Assembly: GCA_003702495.1 (NCBI GenBank)
Contig: REGH01000004.1
Location: 2,706-46,027, forward strand
DNA length: 43,322 bases
Direction of reading: 5' to 3'
From: Candidatus Nitrosopumilus sp.
GTDB taxonomy: Archaea; Thermoproteota; Nitrososphaeria; Nitrososphaerales; Nitrosopumilaceae
Made by a program: the position numbers and the translations under genes. This document shows, piece after piece, positions 1 through 8,789 of this stretch; within the stretch, counting starts at the first letter, position 1, and every line of letters begins with the position of its first letter. Under the pieces are notes generated by a model that saw only the letters and a program-made list of their open reading frames with translations, was not told the origin of the DNA and did not search any database.

Positions 1-146
1 CTAATGATGGATGTTATGCAAACAACTTCCAAAAATTCTCTGGAGAATGTAATGGAGTTGACAAAAATGGCGGATTACTAATCGTACTTCCTGATGAATT
101 GTCAAGACCAATGACAAAGATCTCAGTTAATCTAGTTGAAACATAA
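1..146 (+). CDS. C-terminal end of an unknown protein (partial)
   Basis: An open frame enters from the left edge (first full codon at base 3) and stops with TAA at 144-146. The 47 visible residues end in NLVET and include two cysteines and a hydrophobic stretch LLIVLP. No family can be named from this fragment. It is followed by 60 bases without a gene and then the convergent end of the ATP synthase subunit I gene. That it is a gene at all rests on the open frame and the fitting stop, so confidence is moderate. Confidence 0.55.
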   Translation, partial: NDGCYANNFQKFSGECNGVDKNGGLLIVLPDELSRPMTKISVNLVET

Positions 147-149
147 TCA

Positions 150-206
150 TTTTTAGGAAATTCCTGAAGAAAAAGCTAAAGACGACTATATTCTTTTTTT
201 AAAATT
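150..206. terminator. T-rich convergent intergenic spacer
   Basis: The short gap between the left-edge gene and the convergent subunit I gene holds a small inverted repeat (AGGAA/TTCCT, 155-165) and a long T run (192-200) next to A/T-only sequence. T-tracts are the usual archaeal termination signal, so this probably ends transcription of the left gene. The function is inferred. Confidence 0.4.
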
Positions 207-2306
207 TTATTTTCTTTTCCAAACAAATTGGTTGTAAATTAATTCTGGTCTAATCTGTCTAAATGGCTGTGCGCCACCATCATACCATTTTGTAAAGTAT
301 TCGTACAAGTGCAATCTGAGTGACTGGATATACACAATCAATCCTTCAATCATCATGATTCCCAAGTTACCTCCAATAATCATTGCCCACGCTCCAACTG
401 ATTCGGTGCCTCCAAGTGAATTGAATGCATTGTTTACTGTCAGTAAGAGTGCTGCGTGCACCAATAACATAATTCCAAGTCTTGCATAACTAATTGTGTG
501 AGCTAAGCTTTCTACTGTCTTTCCAAGGAATACTTCCATCACAACATTTGCAGCCGAACCTCCATCCTCAGGATGTTTCTTTGCATGCATTATTCCTCCA
601 ACCATCATCAATGCCATAGATGCAATTACAATAACTACTGCAATTCTTGTAACAATCCATACTTGTGCCCATTCTCCTAGGAATATTGTAACCCATGGAA
701 CAGCTTCTGTGTGAACTTTGGAATACATGTTCATTACATCATATTGTGAACCAATAGCACACATCATGATAACTACAATACCTCCATAGAGTGTGATGTT
801 TGGAATTGCTTCCAAGTACATGACAATCTTGTGACCTTCTCTGGCTAATCTTCTGATTCTAAGAACCATTGCCCAAACCAAATGGATGATTCCGATGAAT
901 AATGAAACTTTGAGAATATTGATAACTTGTTCAAATGTTAATTCTGCAACACTGAGAATTCCTACAATGAAACTTACTGAATGTAACGCTCCTCCTTCTT
1001 CTAACAATCCTTCTAATGGTCCCATATGATCAAGGTGATAACCAAACGCCTCTCCTGCACCAACACCTGCAATAGCTGCTGAAGCACCAGAAATGGCAAT
1101 TAACATTCCCCATCTGGAAAGATTACCTTGTCCTTTGAATTTGAATAACAATCCCATTCCCATCAATAACAATCCGTGACCCAAATCTGCGAACATTAAT
1201 CCGTAGAATATTGGCCACATCAGGGCAATCATTGGTGTAGGATCTGCTTCTCCCCTTCTAGGAATGCCCTGACTTTCAGTGATTACTTCAAAAGTTCTAA
1301 CGAATTTTTTATTATCAAATAAAGTTGGAACTTGTTCTTGGTGTTTTGGATCTGTAATTTCTTCAGTTATTGAAGTCCATTGGTTTGTGATATTCTTGAA
1401 TTTCTCTTCCATCTTGCTTGGGATGAATCCTTGGATAAGTGCAAAATGTTTAGTTCCACCTGGTTTTCTCACAGTCTCTAGAACATCTTTTGCAACAAGT
1501 GCTTCTTCATGTAATACTAGAATGTCACGTCTGATGTTTTTTGTGATTTTTGCAATTTGCTTTGCAATTAGTGACTGTTTTGCAGTAAGTTCTTTTAGTT
1601 TTGCCTCAGCAGTGGCATATGCCTCTGATGGAATTTGTGACATGCCGTCAGGGATTGAAAATGGGTTTGCGTTGAATCCTCTAAGTACTTTGAGTGCTTT
1701 TTCAGAATCGTCAATTCCACAAATTACCAAGACTGCGGCTTTGTCTTTACTTTCTAAATCATATTTGTAAAATGTAATGCCTTCTAATGCTCTACTAATT
1801 TCTTCAAAGTCTGCAGAGTCTATCACAAAGAGATTTGTATAGAAATATTTCATTAATCCAAATCCTGAAAGATCAATGTTGAGTTTTTTGGCAATTTCAA
1901 GAGTCTCTTTTAATGAACGATATTCTTCAATTCCTCTTTTTGTATCTGCTTGCTCTTCTAGGAGTTTTGCTGGTTCGTCAATCACTGATGGGGTCTTCTT
2001 TTTGAGATCTTCTACCATGTCCTCAATTTCGCCGATCTCATAATCCTTCTTTTTGATCATAGTTCCTTTGAACAAAATCTCTAGGATTCCAACAGTTGGT
2101 GGAACTCCGAGTCCTTTAACTACATCATCAATTGATTGGTATGTTTTTTGTGCTTCTAGCAGAAGATCGTCAATTTCTGGTGTGACTAAGTCATTTTCAG
2201 TATCGATTTTGTGGAACCACTCAAATTCTGTTAGTCTAGAAATTGCTCTTGGAGACTCACTTCTCGGTAAAATTACACTTCCAAGTTTCAGATCGGCTAC
2301 TACCAA
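207..2306 (-). CDS. atpI: A/V-type ATP synthase subunit I (stator a-subunit)
   Basis: A 699-residue protein, the normal size for the archaeal I subunit. It forms the stator half-channel beside the K ring and carries ions across the membrane. The N-terminal half (about 1-340) is soluble and charged with coiled-coil-like stretches. From about residue 355 there are seven or eight hydrophobic helices. Near residue 605 the motif ISYARLGIML holds the arginine expected to face the K-ring carboxylate. The start is TTG at 2306, with a TATA-like element on the minus strand at 2331-2340, about 27 bases upstream, which fits a leaderless mRNA. It is divergent from the E-A-B-D genes with a 91-base gap to the chosen atpE start, an unusual arrangement because archaeal operons often keep I with K. 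The family call is firm. Confidence 0.93.
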   Translation of the reverse strand: MVVADLKLGSVILPRSESPRAISRLTEFEWFHKIDTENDLVTPEIDDLLLEAQKTYQSIDDVVKGLGVPPTVGILEILFKGTMIKKKDYEIGEIEDMVEDLKKKTPSVIDEPAKLLEEQADTKRGIEEYRSLKETLEIAKKLNIDLSGFGLMKYFYTNLFVIDSADFEEISRALEGITFYKYDLESKDKAAVLVICGIDDSEKALKVLRGFNANPFSIPDGMSQIPSEAYATAEAKLKELTAKQSLIAKQIAKITKNIRRDILVLHEEALVAKDVLETVRKPGGTKHFALIQGFIPSKMEEKFKNITNQWTSITEEITDPKHQEQVPTLFDNKKFVRTFEVITESQGIPRRGEADPTPMIALMWPIFYGLMFADLGHGLLLMGMGLLFKFKGQGNLSRWGMLIAISGASAAIAGVGAGEAFGYHLDHMGPLEGLLEEGGALHSVSFIVGILSVAELTFEQVINILKVSLFIGIIHLVWAMVLRIRRLAREGHKIVMYLEAIPNITLYGGIVVIMMCAIGSQYDVMNMYSKVHTEAVPWVTIFLGEWAQVWIVTRIAVVIVIASMALMMVGGIMHAKKHPEDGGSAANVVMEVFLGKTVESLAHTISYARLGIMLLVHAALLLTVNNAFNSLGGTESVGAWAMIIGGNLGIMMIEGLIVYIQSLRLHLYEYFTKWYDGGAQPFRQIRPELIYNQFVWKRK

Positions 2307-2330
2307 GATAATCCAACGGTAACTCCTTTG

Positions 2331-2374
2331 ATTTTAATATCTTTCTGAATTGCCAAATTCCCAAACATTAAAAT
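2331..2374. promoter_or_regulatory. Divergent promoters of atpI and atpE
   Basis: ATTTTAATAT at 2331-2340 read on the minus strand is a TATA-like box about 27 bases before the atpI TTG (2306). ATTAAAAT at 2367-2374 is centred about 27 bases before a TTG at 2398, which I take as the atpE start. Both fit archaeal TATA-to-start spacing for leaderless transcripts. No TSS data are available, so this is an assignment by spacing only. Confidence 0.45.
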
Positions 2375-2397
2375 CTATTACGGATTTACGCGACTCA

Positions 2398-2994
2398 TTG
2401 GCAAATTCTGCTTTAGAAACCACTATTAGCAAAATTCTTGAACAAACTGAGAAATCTGTCATTTCAAATGTTGAATCTGCCCTAAATGAATCCCTTAAAA
2501 CCCTTGATGACTCTGTTCCTAAACTTGAACAGGAATATGATAAAATTCTTGCAGATGGAAAGAAAGAGGCAGACAAAATTGAAAAACAGATTATTGGAAG
2601 TGCCGATATTGAGGCTAGAAACAAGCAATTGATGGCATTAGAAGATGCTGTCGATAAGGTATTTTCAAAAGCACTTGAACAAATTGCAAATGCCGATCGC
2701 AGTGGTGATTATTCTAATTTAATTAAAACAATGATTGAAGAAGCAACCCAAATTTTGGGGACTTCAGAAATTACAGTTAGTACAAATGCAAAAGACAAAG
2801 ATGTAGTTCAATCAACCCTATCCCAATTCTCAGGAGCTGAATTATCTTCTGATACAATTGATTGTCTTGGTGGAGTTATTGTAAAATCAAAAGATGGTGC
2901 AATGACATTTGACAATACGATCGATGCAAGAATTGAACGTCTGAAGCCTTTAATAAGGAAAGAGATTGCATCCAAATTCGGAGTAGGAGAATAA
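2398..2994 (+). CDS. atpE: A/V-type ATP synthase subunit E (peripheral stalk)
   Basis: Subunit E forms the peripheral stalk that ties the catalytic head to subunit I. The protein is rich in Glu, Lys and Ala with a long predicted helix in its first half and a compact C-terminal half ending in the VxRL-like region expected of the family ([16 protein letters not shown]). The frame is open from TTG at 2350 (214 aa), but the TATA-like box at 2367-2374 would lie downstream of that start, so I prefer the in-frame TTG at 2398, giving 198 aa, close to the usual length. The stop is one base before the atpA ATG, so E and A are co-transcribed. The family call comes from composition, length and position before A and B. 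Confidence 0.88.
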   Translation: MANSALETTISKILEQTEKSVISNVESALNESLKTLDDSVPKLEQEYDKILADGKKEADKIEKQIIGSADIEARNKQLMALEDAVDKVFSKALEQIANADRSGDYSNLIKTMIEEATQILGTSEITVSTNAKDKDVVQSTLSQFSGAELSSDTIDCLGGVIVKSKDGAMTFDNTIDARIERLKPLIRKEIASKFGVGE

Positions 2995-2995
2995 G

Positions 2996-4774
2996 ATGGC
3001 AGCTCAAGGTAGAATTGTTTGGGTAAGTGGACCTGCAGTTAGAGCAGACGGTATGTCTGAAGCAAAGATGTACGAAACTGTAACTGTCGGCGATTCAAAA
3101 TTAGTCGGTGAAGTAATTAGATTAACCGGAGATGTAGCATTCATTCAAGTATACGAATCAACCAGTGGACTAAAACCAGGTGAGCCAGTAGTTGGTACCG
3201 GAAACCCACTCAGTGTTTTGTTAGGTCCTGGAATTATTGGACAACTTTATGATGGAATTCAAAGACCACTTAGAGCATTATCAGAAGCTTCTGGTTCCTT
3301 TATCGGAAGAGGTATTACAACTACTCCAGTTGACATGACCAAAAAATATCACTTTGTACCATCAGTTAACAATGGTGATGAAGTCGCAGCAGGAAATGTG
3401 ATTGGTATTGTTCAAGAAACTGATCTTATTGAACACTCTATCATGGTTCCACCAGACCACAAAGGTGGAAAAATTTCAAACTTAGTATCAGAAGGAGATT
3501 ATGATTTAGAAACTGTATTAGCAACAACTGAGGGAGATGGCGAAACTATCGAACTCAAAATGTATCACAGATGGCCTGTACGAAAACCACGTCCATACAA
3601 GAATAGATACGATCCAACTGTTCCACTACTTACTGGACAACGTGTTATTGATACATTCTTCCCAATTGCAAAAGGAGGAACTGGTTCAATCCCCGGAGCA
3701 TTCGGAACAGGAAAAACTGTCACACTTCACCAAATTGCAAAATGGGCAGATTCTCAAGTTGTCGTTTACATCGGTTGTGGTGAGAGAGGAAACGAAATGA
3801 CAGAGGTACTTGTTGAGTTCCCACACCTCAAAGATCCACGTAGTGGAAAACCACTCATGGACAGAACCGTACTTGTTGCAAATACCAGTAACATGCCAGT
3901 AGCAGCAAGAGAGGCAAGTATCTACACTGGTGTAACAATTGCAGAATATTACAGAGATATGGGTAAAGACGTTGTACTTGTGGCAGACTCTACAAGTAGA
4001 TGGGCAGAAGCACTCAGAGAGATGAGTGGTAGATTAGAAGAGATGCCCGCAGAAGAAGGTTATCCATCATATCTAGCATCAAGATTGGCAGAATTTTATG
4101 AAAGAGCAGGTCGTGTTAGAGCTGCAGGCAGTCCTGACCGTGATGGTTCTGTAACTTTAATTGGCGCTGTTTCACCATCTGGTGGTGACTTTACAGAACC
4201 AGTTACAACTCACACCATGAGATTTATCAAAACATTCTGGGCATTGGATGCAAAACTAGCATACTCTAGACACTACCCATCAATTAACTGGATGAACAGC
4301 TATTCTGGTTATCTTGCAGATATTGCAAAATGGTGGGGTGAGAACATTAACGAAGACTGGTTAAGCCTCAGAAGTGAAGTTTATGGTGTCTTACAAAGAG
4401 AAGATACACTCAAAGAAATTGTCAGACTCTTAGGACCTGAAGCACTTCCAGATGAAGAGAAATTAATTCTTGAAGTTGCAAGAATGGTAAAGATTGGCCT
4501 CTTACAACAAAACTCATTTGATGATGTTGATACTTACTGTAGTCCAGAGAAACAATACAAACTAATGAAATTACTAGTTGATTTTTACAAGAAAGGTCAA
4601 CAAGCAATCAAGGAAGGAACTCCTCTTGCAGATATCCGTGCAATGAAAAGTATCACAACACTTCTCAAAGCAAGAATGGATGTCAAAGATGATGAGATGC
4701 CAAAACTTGATCAACTAGATGCAGATATGCAAGAAGAATTCAAATCAATTACAGGAGTGAAAGTATCAAATTGA
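2996..4774 (+). CDS. atpA: A/V-type ATP synthase catalytic subunit A
   Basis: The catalytic, nucleotide-binding subunit of the A1 head. The P-loop GAFGTGKT sits at residues 234-241. Family sequences such as [15 protein letters not shown] and [12 protein letters not shown] follow, and the non-homologous insert typical of A subunits (about residues 110-200) is present. At 592 residues it is full length and has no intein. ATG at 2996 follows the atpE stop by one base, and its TGA stop overlaps the TTG start of subunit B by four bases, so translation of A and B is probably coupled. Nothing is missing from the catalytic set. Confidence 0.97.
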   Translation: MAAQGRIVWVSGPAVRADGMSEAKMYETVTVGDSKLVGEVIRLTGDVAFIQVYESTSGLKPGEPVVGTGNPLSVLLGPGIIGQLYDGIQRPLRALSEASGSFIGRGITTTPVDMTKKYHFVPSVNNGDEVAAGNVIGIVQETDLIEHSIMVPPDHKGGKISNLVSEGDYDLETVLATTEGDGETIELKMYHRWPVRKPRPYKNRYDPTVPLLTGQRVIDTFFPIAKGGTGSIPGAFGTGKTVTLHQIAKWADSQVVVYIGCGERGNEMTEVLVEFPHLKDPRSGKPLMDRTVLVANTSNMPVAAREASIYTGVTIAEYYRDMGKDVVLVADSTSRWAEALREMSGRLEEMPAEEGYPSYLASRLAEFYERAGRVRAAGSPDRDGSVTLIGAVSPSGGDFTEPVTTHTMRFIKTFWALDAKLAYSRHYPSINWMNSYSGYLADIAKWWGENINEDWLSLRSEVYGVLQREDTLKEIVRLLGPEALPDEEKLILEVARMVKIGLLQQNSFDDVDTYCSPEKQYKLMKLLVDFYKKGQQAIKEGTPLADIRAMKSITTLLKARMDVKDDEMPKLDQLDADMQEEFKSITGVKVSN

Positions 4775-6156
4775 CAGCAGAAGGCGGAGTTCAATACAGT
4801 AAGATTGCAGAAATCAAAGGTCCTCTAGTTATTGTAGATGACGTTGAGAATGCAGCATTTGACGAATTAGTTGAAGTTGAAACTAAAGATGGTGAAAGAA
4901 GATTAGGTAAAGTTCTCGAAGTTGGAAATGGTAAAGCAATCGTGCAAGTCTTTGAGGGAACTACTGGATTATCTATTGCTGCAACAAATGCAAAATTTGT
5001 CGGTAAAGTTATGGAGATGCCAGTTTCAAGAGAAGTACTTGGTAGAGTCTTTGATGGTTTAGGTAGACCAAAAGATGGACTGCCAGATCCTATTGCTGAT
5101 AAATTTATTGACATTAACGGTGAACCAATGAACCCAGAACAACGTGAATATCCAAAAGATTTCATTCAAACTGGTGTTTCAGTAATTGATGGAATGATTA
5201 CTCTTGTAAGAGGACAAAAACTTCCAATCTTTTCAGGTTCTGGTATGTCACACAACCTCTTAGCAGCCCAAATCGCAAGACAGGCAAGCGTTATTGGTAC
5301 ACAAGATGATTTCGCTGTGGTCTTTGCAGCAATTGGTGTGCAATACAGTGAAGCAGAATATTTCAGAAGAAGTCTTGAAGAATCTGGTGCTCTAAAAAGA
5401 AGTGTTCTTTTCTTAAACACAGCAGACGATCCTGCAATTGAGAGAATTATTACTCCTCGTGTTGCATTAACTGTCGCTGAATATTTGGCATTTGAATTAG
5501 GAATGCACGTTCTGGTAATTCTTACAGATATGACAAACTATGCAGAAGCACTAAGAGAAATTAGTGCAGCAAGAGAAGAAGTACCTGGAAGAAAAGGTTA
5601 TCCTGGTTATCTTTACACTGACCTTTCAACAATCTATGAAAGAGCAGGCAAACTAAACGGAAAGAAAGGAAGTGTTACACAAGTTCCAATCTTGTCAATG
5701 CCTTCTGACGATATTACTCACCCAATTCCTGACCTTACTGGTTACATTACAGAAGGACAAATTGTACTTGGTAGAGATTTGTTCAGACAAGGAGTCTATC
5801 CACCAGTAAACATCTTGATGAGTCTCTCAAGACTGATGAAAGACGGTATTGGTGAAGGAAGTACCAGAGCAGATCATGGTGAAATTTCAAATCAAGTTTA
5901 TGATGCATATTCTAGAGCACAAGAAGTCAGAGCACTTGCAGGAATTGTAGGTAAAGCAGGACTTACTGAAATCGATTTGAAATACATGGATGTCGGTGAT
6001 GTCTTTGAAAATGAATTCCTCTCACAAGCAACTGATGAGAATAGAACCATTGAAGAGACATTAGGTATCTTATGGAAGATTGTATCTAAACTACCAAAGA
6101 ACGAAATTACAAAAATCAAAGATAAGTACGTAGAACAATATTACAAGGAAGAGTAG
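4771..6156 (+). CDS. atpB: A/V-type ATP synthase subunit B
   Basis: The non-catalytic head subunit that alternates with A. At 461 residues it is standard length. The P-loop position is replaced by a glycine/serine-rich stretch ([10 protein letters not shown]), as expected for a B subunit that does not hydrolyse ATP, and the family region [24 protein letters not shown] is present in parts. The TTG start (4771) overlaps the end of atpA by four bases and is the only sensible start. Subunit D follows after four bases. Confidence 0.96.
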   Translation: MTAEGGVQYSKIAEIKGPLVIVDDVENAAFDELVEVETKDGERRLGKVLEVGNGKAIVQVFEGTTGLSIAATNAKFVGKVMEMPVSREVLGRVFDGLGRPKDGLPDPIADKFIDINGEPMNPEQREYPKDFIQTGVSVIDGMITLVRGQKLPIFSGSGMSHNLLAAQIARQASVIGTQDDFAVVFAAIGVQYSEAEYFRRSLEESGALKRSVLFLNTADDPAIERIITPRVALTVAEYLAFELGMHVLVILTDMTNYAEALREISAAREEVPGRKGYPGYLYTDLSTIYERAGKLNGKKGSVTQVPILSMPSDDITHPIPDLTGYITEGQIVLGRDLFRQGVYPPVNILMSLSRLMKDGIGEGSTRADHGEISNQVYDAYSRAQEVRALAGIVGKAGLTEIDLKYMDVGDVFENEFLSQATDENRTIEETLGILWKIVSKLPKNEITKIKDKYVEQYYKEE

Positions 6157-6160
6157 CAAA

Positions 6161-6790
6161 ATGTCATTTGGACAAAATGTTGCTGCTACAAAAATTGAAC
6201 TTTTCAAATACAAAAAATCTAGTCAAGTAGCCGTAATGGTGCAGAAAATTCTAGATGACAAGCGTAAAGTTCTCCTAAAAAACATTGAAGAGATGATTGA
6301 AGAAGCCTCAAAAGCTAGAGGCGGAATATGGGAGCCACTCCAAGACATCTATAGCTCTGTAAATGAAGCATACTTGGCATTGGGTTCTTCAACTGTAGAC
6401 TCTGTTGCCGAATCAACTCCATCTGTAATGGAAGTGGATGTTAATGTCAGAAGAGTTGTAGATGTAAAAATTCCTGCACTATCTGTTACTGAAAAAGATA
6501 CAAAATCAATGCCATATGGATTTGCTGACACAAACTCTTCAATTGACAGAGGTGCAAAACAGATCAAAGAACTCTTACCAAAAATCTGCAAAGCAGCAGA
6601 ATATGAAAATTCTATTTTCAGTCTTGCAAAAGCATTAGAAAAAACTCAGAAATTACTTAACGCACTTGAAAATGTCATCATTCCTCAATATCAACAAAAG
6701 GTACGATTCATCATTGCTACCCTTGAAGAAAGAGAAAGAGAAGAATTCGCAAAGTTAAAAAAAGTCAAGGCTAAGATGGAGAGTAGATAA
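6161..6790 (+). CDS. atpD: A/V-type ATP synthase subunit D (central rotor stalk)
   Basis: Subunit D is the central shaft that couples head rotation to the K ring. The 209-residue protein begins with ATKIELFKYKKSSQVA, typical of the family start, and has long helical N- and C-terminal segments flanking a beta-rich middle. The C-terminus (LEEREREEFAKLKKVKAKMESR) is a highly charged helix. It starts with ATG four bases after the stop of B and is followed after two bases by a 43-codon ORF. Family and operon position make this a firm call. Confidence 0.93.
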   Translation: MSFGQNVAATKIELFKYKKSSQVAVMVQKILDDKRKVLLKNIEEMIEEASKARGGIWEPLQDIYSSVNEAYLALGSSTVDSVAESTPSVMEVDVNVRRVVDVKIPALSVTEKDTKSMPYGFADTNSSIDRGAKQIKELLPKICKAAEYENSIFSLAKALEKTQKLLNALENVIIPQYQQKVRFIIATLEEREREEFAKLKKVKAKMESR

Positions 6791-6792
6791 TA

Positions 6793-6924
6793 ATGGGCAA
6801 AGAAGAAATCAAAAAAATCATTGAAGATTCTAAACGTTCCCTAGAAAGCGAACATGAGAATTTTACCAAGTCTGTTAAAGACGATCTAAGTTCTTTCAAA
6901 AAGAAAGCACTAGAAAAAGTATGA
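6793..6924 (+). CDS. 43-aa charged helical protein in the ATP synthase operon
   Basis: A short ORF starts with ATG two bases after the atpD stop and ends at TGA 6922-6924. Its 43 residues are about half Lys, Glu, Asp and Ser and read as one amphipathic helix or coiled coil (MGKEEIKKIIEDSKRSLESE at the start, FKKKALEKV at the end). I know no name for it. Its position between D and K, the tight spacing and the lack of any visible G/H stalk partner for subunit E make a small stalk subunit a reasonable guess. A chance ORF remains possible. The AhaH/G family is normally about 100 residues, so this would be a reduced form. Confidence 0.5.
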   Translation: MGKEEIKKIIEDSKRSLESEHENFTKSVKDDLSSFKKKALEKV

Positions 6925-6940
6925 AACAATCTTACCATGA

Positions 6941-6963
6941 TTTAAATATGGACTTTGAGGAGG
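6941..6963 (+). promoter_or_regulatory. Separate promoter and ribosome-binding site of atpK
   Basis: TTTAAATA at 6941-6948 is a strong TATA-like box about 29 bases before the atpK ATG, and GGAGG at 6959-6963 lies about ten bases before it. The proteolipid, needed in many copies per complex, could therefore be transcribed on its own as well as from the operon. Assigned by sequence only. Confidence 0.5.
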
Positions 6964-6973
6964 CACTTCATCC

Positions 6974-7282
6974 ATGAAAACTATAGTCTTGTTACTTATG
7001 GCAGCAGCTGTAATTTCTATTTCAGGATCTACTAGTCTTGCTTACGCTGCAGAAGACGGAGCAGCAGGAAGTTCAGACTCATTGAAAATTCTCGGTGCTG
7101 GTCTAGCATTCGGTCTTGCAGCATTTGGTGCTGGTATTGGTCTTGGTCAAGTAGGTGCAGCAGGTCTTGCAGTCATTAGTGAGAACCCAGCTTTACAATC
7201 TAAGGTGTTCATCTTCGTAGGTATGGTCGAGTCAATCGCAATCTACGGTATAGTTATGATGTTTATCATCTTAGGACAGTAG
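6974..7282 (+). CDS. atpK: A/V-type ATP synthase subunit K (proteolipid, c-ring)
   Basis: The membrane rotor ring subunit. Residues 1-26 form a cleavable-looking signal peptide ending SLAYA-AEDG, followed by two transmembrane helices with a glycine-rich first helix (AFGAGIGLGQVGAAG). The ion-carrying carboxylate is E86 in the second helix (GMVESIAIYG). Q59 in helix one and S87 next to E86 match the ligand set known from Na+-binding rings, discussed as a finding. The 102-residue length fits a single-hairpin proteolipid. ATG at 6974 has its own TATA box and a GGAGG site. A hairpin spans the stop codon. Confidence 0.93.
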   Translation: MKTIVLLLMAAAVISISGSTSLAYAAEDGAAGSSDSLKILGAGLAFGLAAFGAGIGLGQVGAAGLAVISENPALQSKVFIFVGMVESIAIYGIVMMFIILGQ

Positions 7283-7319
7283 TCCTAAACAACATATTTT
7301 TCAATTTTTAAAATTTTTT
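7271..7319 (+). terminator. Hairpin over the atpK stop plus T-tract
   Basis: TTAGGAC (7271-7277) and GTCCTAA (7282-7288) form a perfect 7-bp inverted repeat whose four-base spacer begins inside the TAG stop codon region (7280-7282). It is followed by T-runs from 7296 to 7319. A hairpin followed by T-rich sequence resembles an intrinsic terminator. The T-tract also covers the end of the convergent pyrI gene. The terminator role is inferred. Confidence 0.5.
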
Positions 7320-7779
7320 AATTATATTTTAGCTGGTTTACGTCTAGCACCCTAGAACAATATCTGCATTTGAGAACTCGACCTTCCTTGTCAATTACGT
7401 CCATGATTGATTCAATTCGTTCTGTACTGTTTGTGACACAATCAGGATTTGAGCATCGAAATATTCTGTCAATCTCATTTGGTAGTGATACTCTTCTCTT
7501 CTCTACCAATTTGTAATCTTTGATCATGTTGATAGTTGCTTTTGGAGCTATTACTGCCAACTTGTTAGTGTCATCATCTTTTAGAAACTTATTTTCGACC
7601 TTGATGATGTCTTTTTTCTTAAATTTGCCACTAGGTACGTTGAGGGCTATTGTGATGAGACTCCCGTCACTTCCATCGATTCTAAGTGCATTAAGTACCT
7701 GAATACCCTTACCTTCATCAATGTGGTCAATTACAGTGCCTTCTTTGATTCGTCGAACCATAAGTTCGGACTGTTCCAT
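7318..7779 (-). CDS. pyrI: Aspartate carbamoyltransferase regulatory chain
   Basis: PyrI binds nucleotide effectors and, through a zinc site, the catalytic PyrB trimers of pyrimidine synthesis. The allosteric domain opens with the family motif ELMVRRIKEGTVIDHID. The zinc domain has C109, C114, C138 and C141 in a C-x4-C...C-x2-C pattern. A longer frame begins at GTG 7800, but the family motif and a TATA-like TATATAT (7804-7810, read on the minus strand) about 27 bases upstream favour ATG at 7779, giving 153 residues. It is divergent from pyrB, with interleaved promoters, so the two chains of the same enzyme are transcribed in opposite directions. Confidence 0.95.
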   Translation of the reverse strand: MEQSELMVRRIKEGTVIDHIDEGKGIQVLNALRIDGSDGSLITIALNVPSGKFKKKDIIKVENKFLKDDDTNKLAVIAPKATINMIKDYKLVEKRRVSLPNEIDRIFRCSNPDCVTNSTERIESIMDVIDKEGRVLKCRYCSRVLDVNQLKYN

Positions 7780-7786
7780 CAGAATA

Positions 7787-7810
7787 CTTTGTATACCCAC
7801 CTGTATATAT
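7787..7810. promoter_or_regulatory. Interleaved divergent promoters of pyrI and pyrB
   Basis: Only 41 bases separate the ATGs of pyrI (7779) and pyrB (7821). TTGTATAC around 7789-7796 is about 28 bases before pyrB, and TATATAT at 7804-7810 is about 27 bases before pyrI on the other strand. Each TATA box lies on the start-proximal side of the other gene's box, so the two preinitiation complexes should compete or be co-regulated by one event. Confidence 0.45.
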
Positions 7811-7820
7811 CATTGAGAGA

Positions 7821-8750
7821 ATGAACGAGTTCTACCAAAAAGACATAATCTCAATTAAGGATTTTAGCAAGGACCAACTTGAAAAAATCTTTGAATCTAC
7901 TGATAAAATTATCTCCCTTAATCCAATTGATAGAAGGGAGATTTGTAAAGGGAAAACTTTAGGATATTTGTTTTATGAGCCAAGCACCAGAACTAGACTG
8001 AGTTTTGAAGCTGCAATGGCATCAATTGGAGGCAACTCTTTAGGAATATCTGATATTACTTCATCTTCAACTCAAAAGGGAGAGAGTCTTGCAGACACAG
8101 TTCGAATAATCTCAATCTATTCTGATGCAATGGTTTTGCGACATCCTCTTGATGGTTCTAGTAGATTTGCAGCTGAAGTCTCAGACAAACCCGTTATCAA
8201 TGCAGGAAGTGGAACAGAAGAGCATCCGACTCAGGCAATTCAAGATCTGTACACAATTAAAAAAGAAAAGAAAAAGATTGATGGACTAAAAATTGGAATT
8301 ATTGGTGACCTGAAATATGGGAGAACAGTTTACTCACTCTTGCATGGATTAGGAAACTATGATGTTGATGTTAGATTGATTTCTCCTGAATCACTAAGGA
8401 TTAGATCTGATTCAACATATGAAATCAAAAAGAAATTAGACTATACTGAATCAACTAACATTGAAGATCACATTGATGATCTTGATGTCTTGTATGTTAC
8501 AAGAATCCAAAAAGAGAGATTCCCTGATGAAGAAGAATATCTCAAAGTAAAGGGAAGTTATGTTGTTGGATTGGACTTGCTCCAACAAATGAAAGATGAT
8601 AGTATAATTTTACATCCTCTACCAAGAATTGATGAAATCTCAACTGACGTTGATAAAACCAAGAATGCAAAATATTTCGAGCAAGCTGAATATGGTAAAT
8701 ACACTCGTGCTGCATTATTGGGTTTAACATTAAATGAGAACGGATTTTAG
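7821..8750 (+). CDS. pyrB: Aspartate carbamoyltransferase catalytic chain
   Basis: PyrB joins carbamoyl phosphate and aspartate to carbamoyl aspartate, the committed step of UMP synthesis. The carbamoyl-phosphate loop STRTR is at residues 55-59, followed by HPTQAIQDL in the middle and the late HPLPRIDEI loop. At 309 residues it is full length and separate from PyrI, the usual archaeal arrangement. ATG at 7821 suits a leaderless transcript from TTGTATAC. The stop codon lies in the loop of a perfect 8-bp hairpin (8740-8758). Confidence 0.97.
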   Translation: MNEFYQKDIISIKDFSKDQLEKIFESTDKIISLNPIDRREICKGKTLGYLFYEPSTRTRLSFEAAMASIGGNSLGISDITSSSTQKGESLADTVRIISIYSDAMVLRHPLDGSSRFAAEVSDKPVINAGSGTEEHPTQAIQDLYTIKKEKKKIDGLKIGIIGDLKYGRTVYSLLHGLGNYDVDVRLISPESLRIRSDSTYEIKKKLDYTESTNIEDHIDDLDVLYVTRIQKERFPDEEEYLKVKGSYVVGLDLLQQMKDDSIILHPLPRIDEISTDVDKTKNAKYFEQAEYGKYTRAALLGLTLNENGF

Positions 8751-8758
8751 AAATCCGT
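8740..8758 (+). repeat. Perfect hairpin with the pyrB stop codon in its loop
   Basis: ACGGATTT (8740-8747) and AAATCCGT (8751-8758) are perfect 8-bp arms, and the three-base loop is exactly the TAG stop. No T-tract follows. Instead the TATA box of the next gene begins five bases later. It may end or protect pyrB mRNA, or be an operator upstream of the next promoter. The sequence alone does not decide. Confidence 0.5.
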
Positions 8759-8762
8759 ATTC

Positions 8763-8769
8763 CATATAT
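8763..8769 (+). promoter_or_regulatory. TATA-like box of the Lon-domain gene
   Basis: CATATAT at 8763-8769 is centred about 24-27 bases before the tandem TTG codons at 8790 and 8793, giving a leaderless transcript and supporting a TTG start for the next gene. Confidence 0.45.
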
Positions 8770-8789
8770 CTAGAGACGTTTAAACATCA

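Noticed and set aside
1279-1770. 163-aa plus-strand ORF within atpI
   Set aside because: It lies wholly inside the conserved subunit I gene on the other strand and shows low-complexity Ser/Phe/Leu content typical of a shadow frame.
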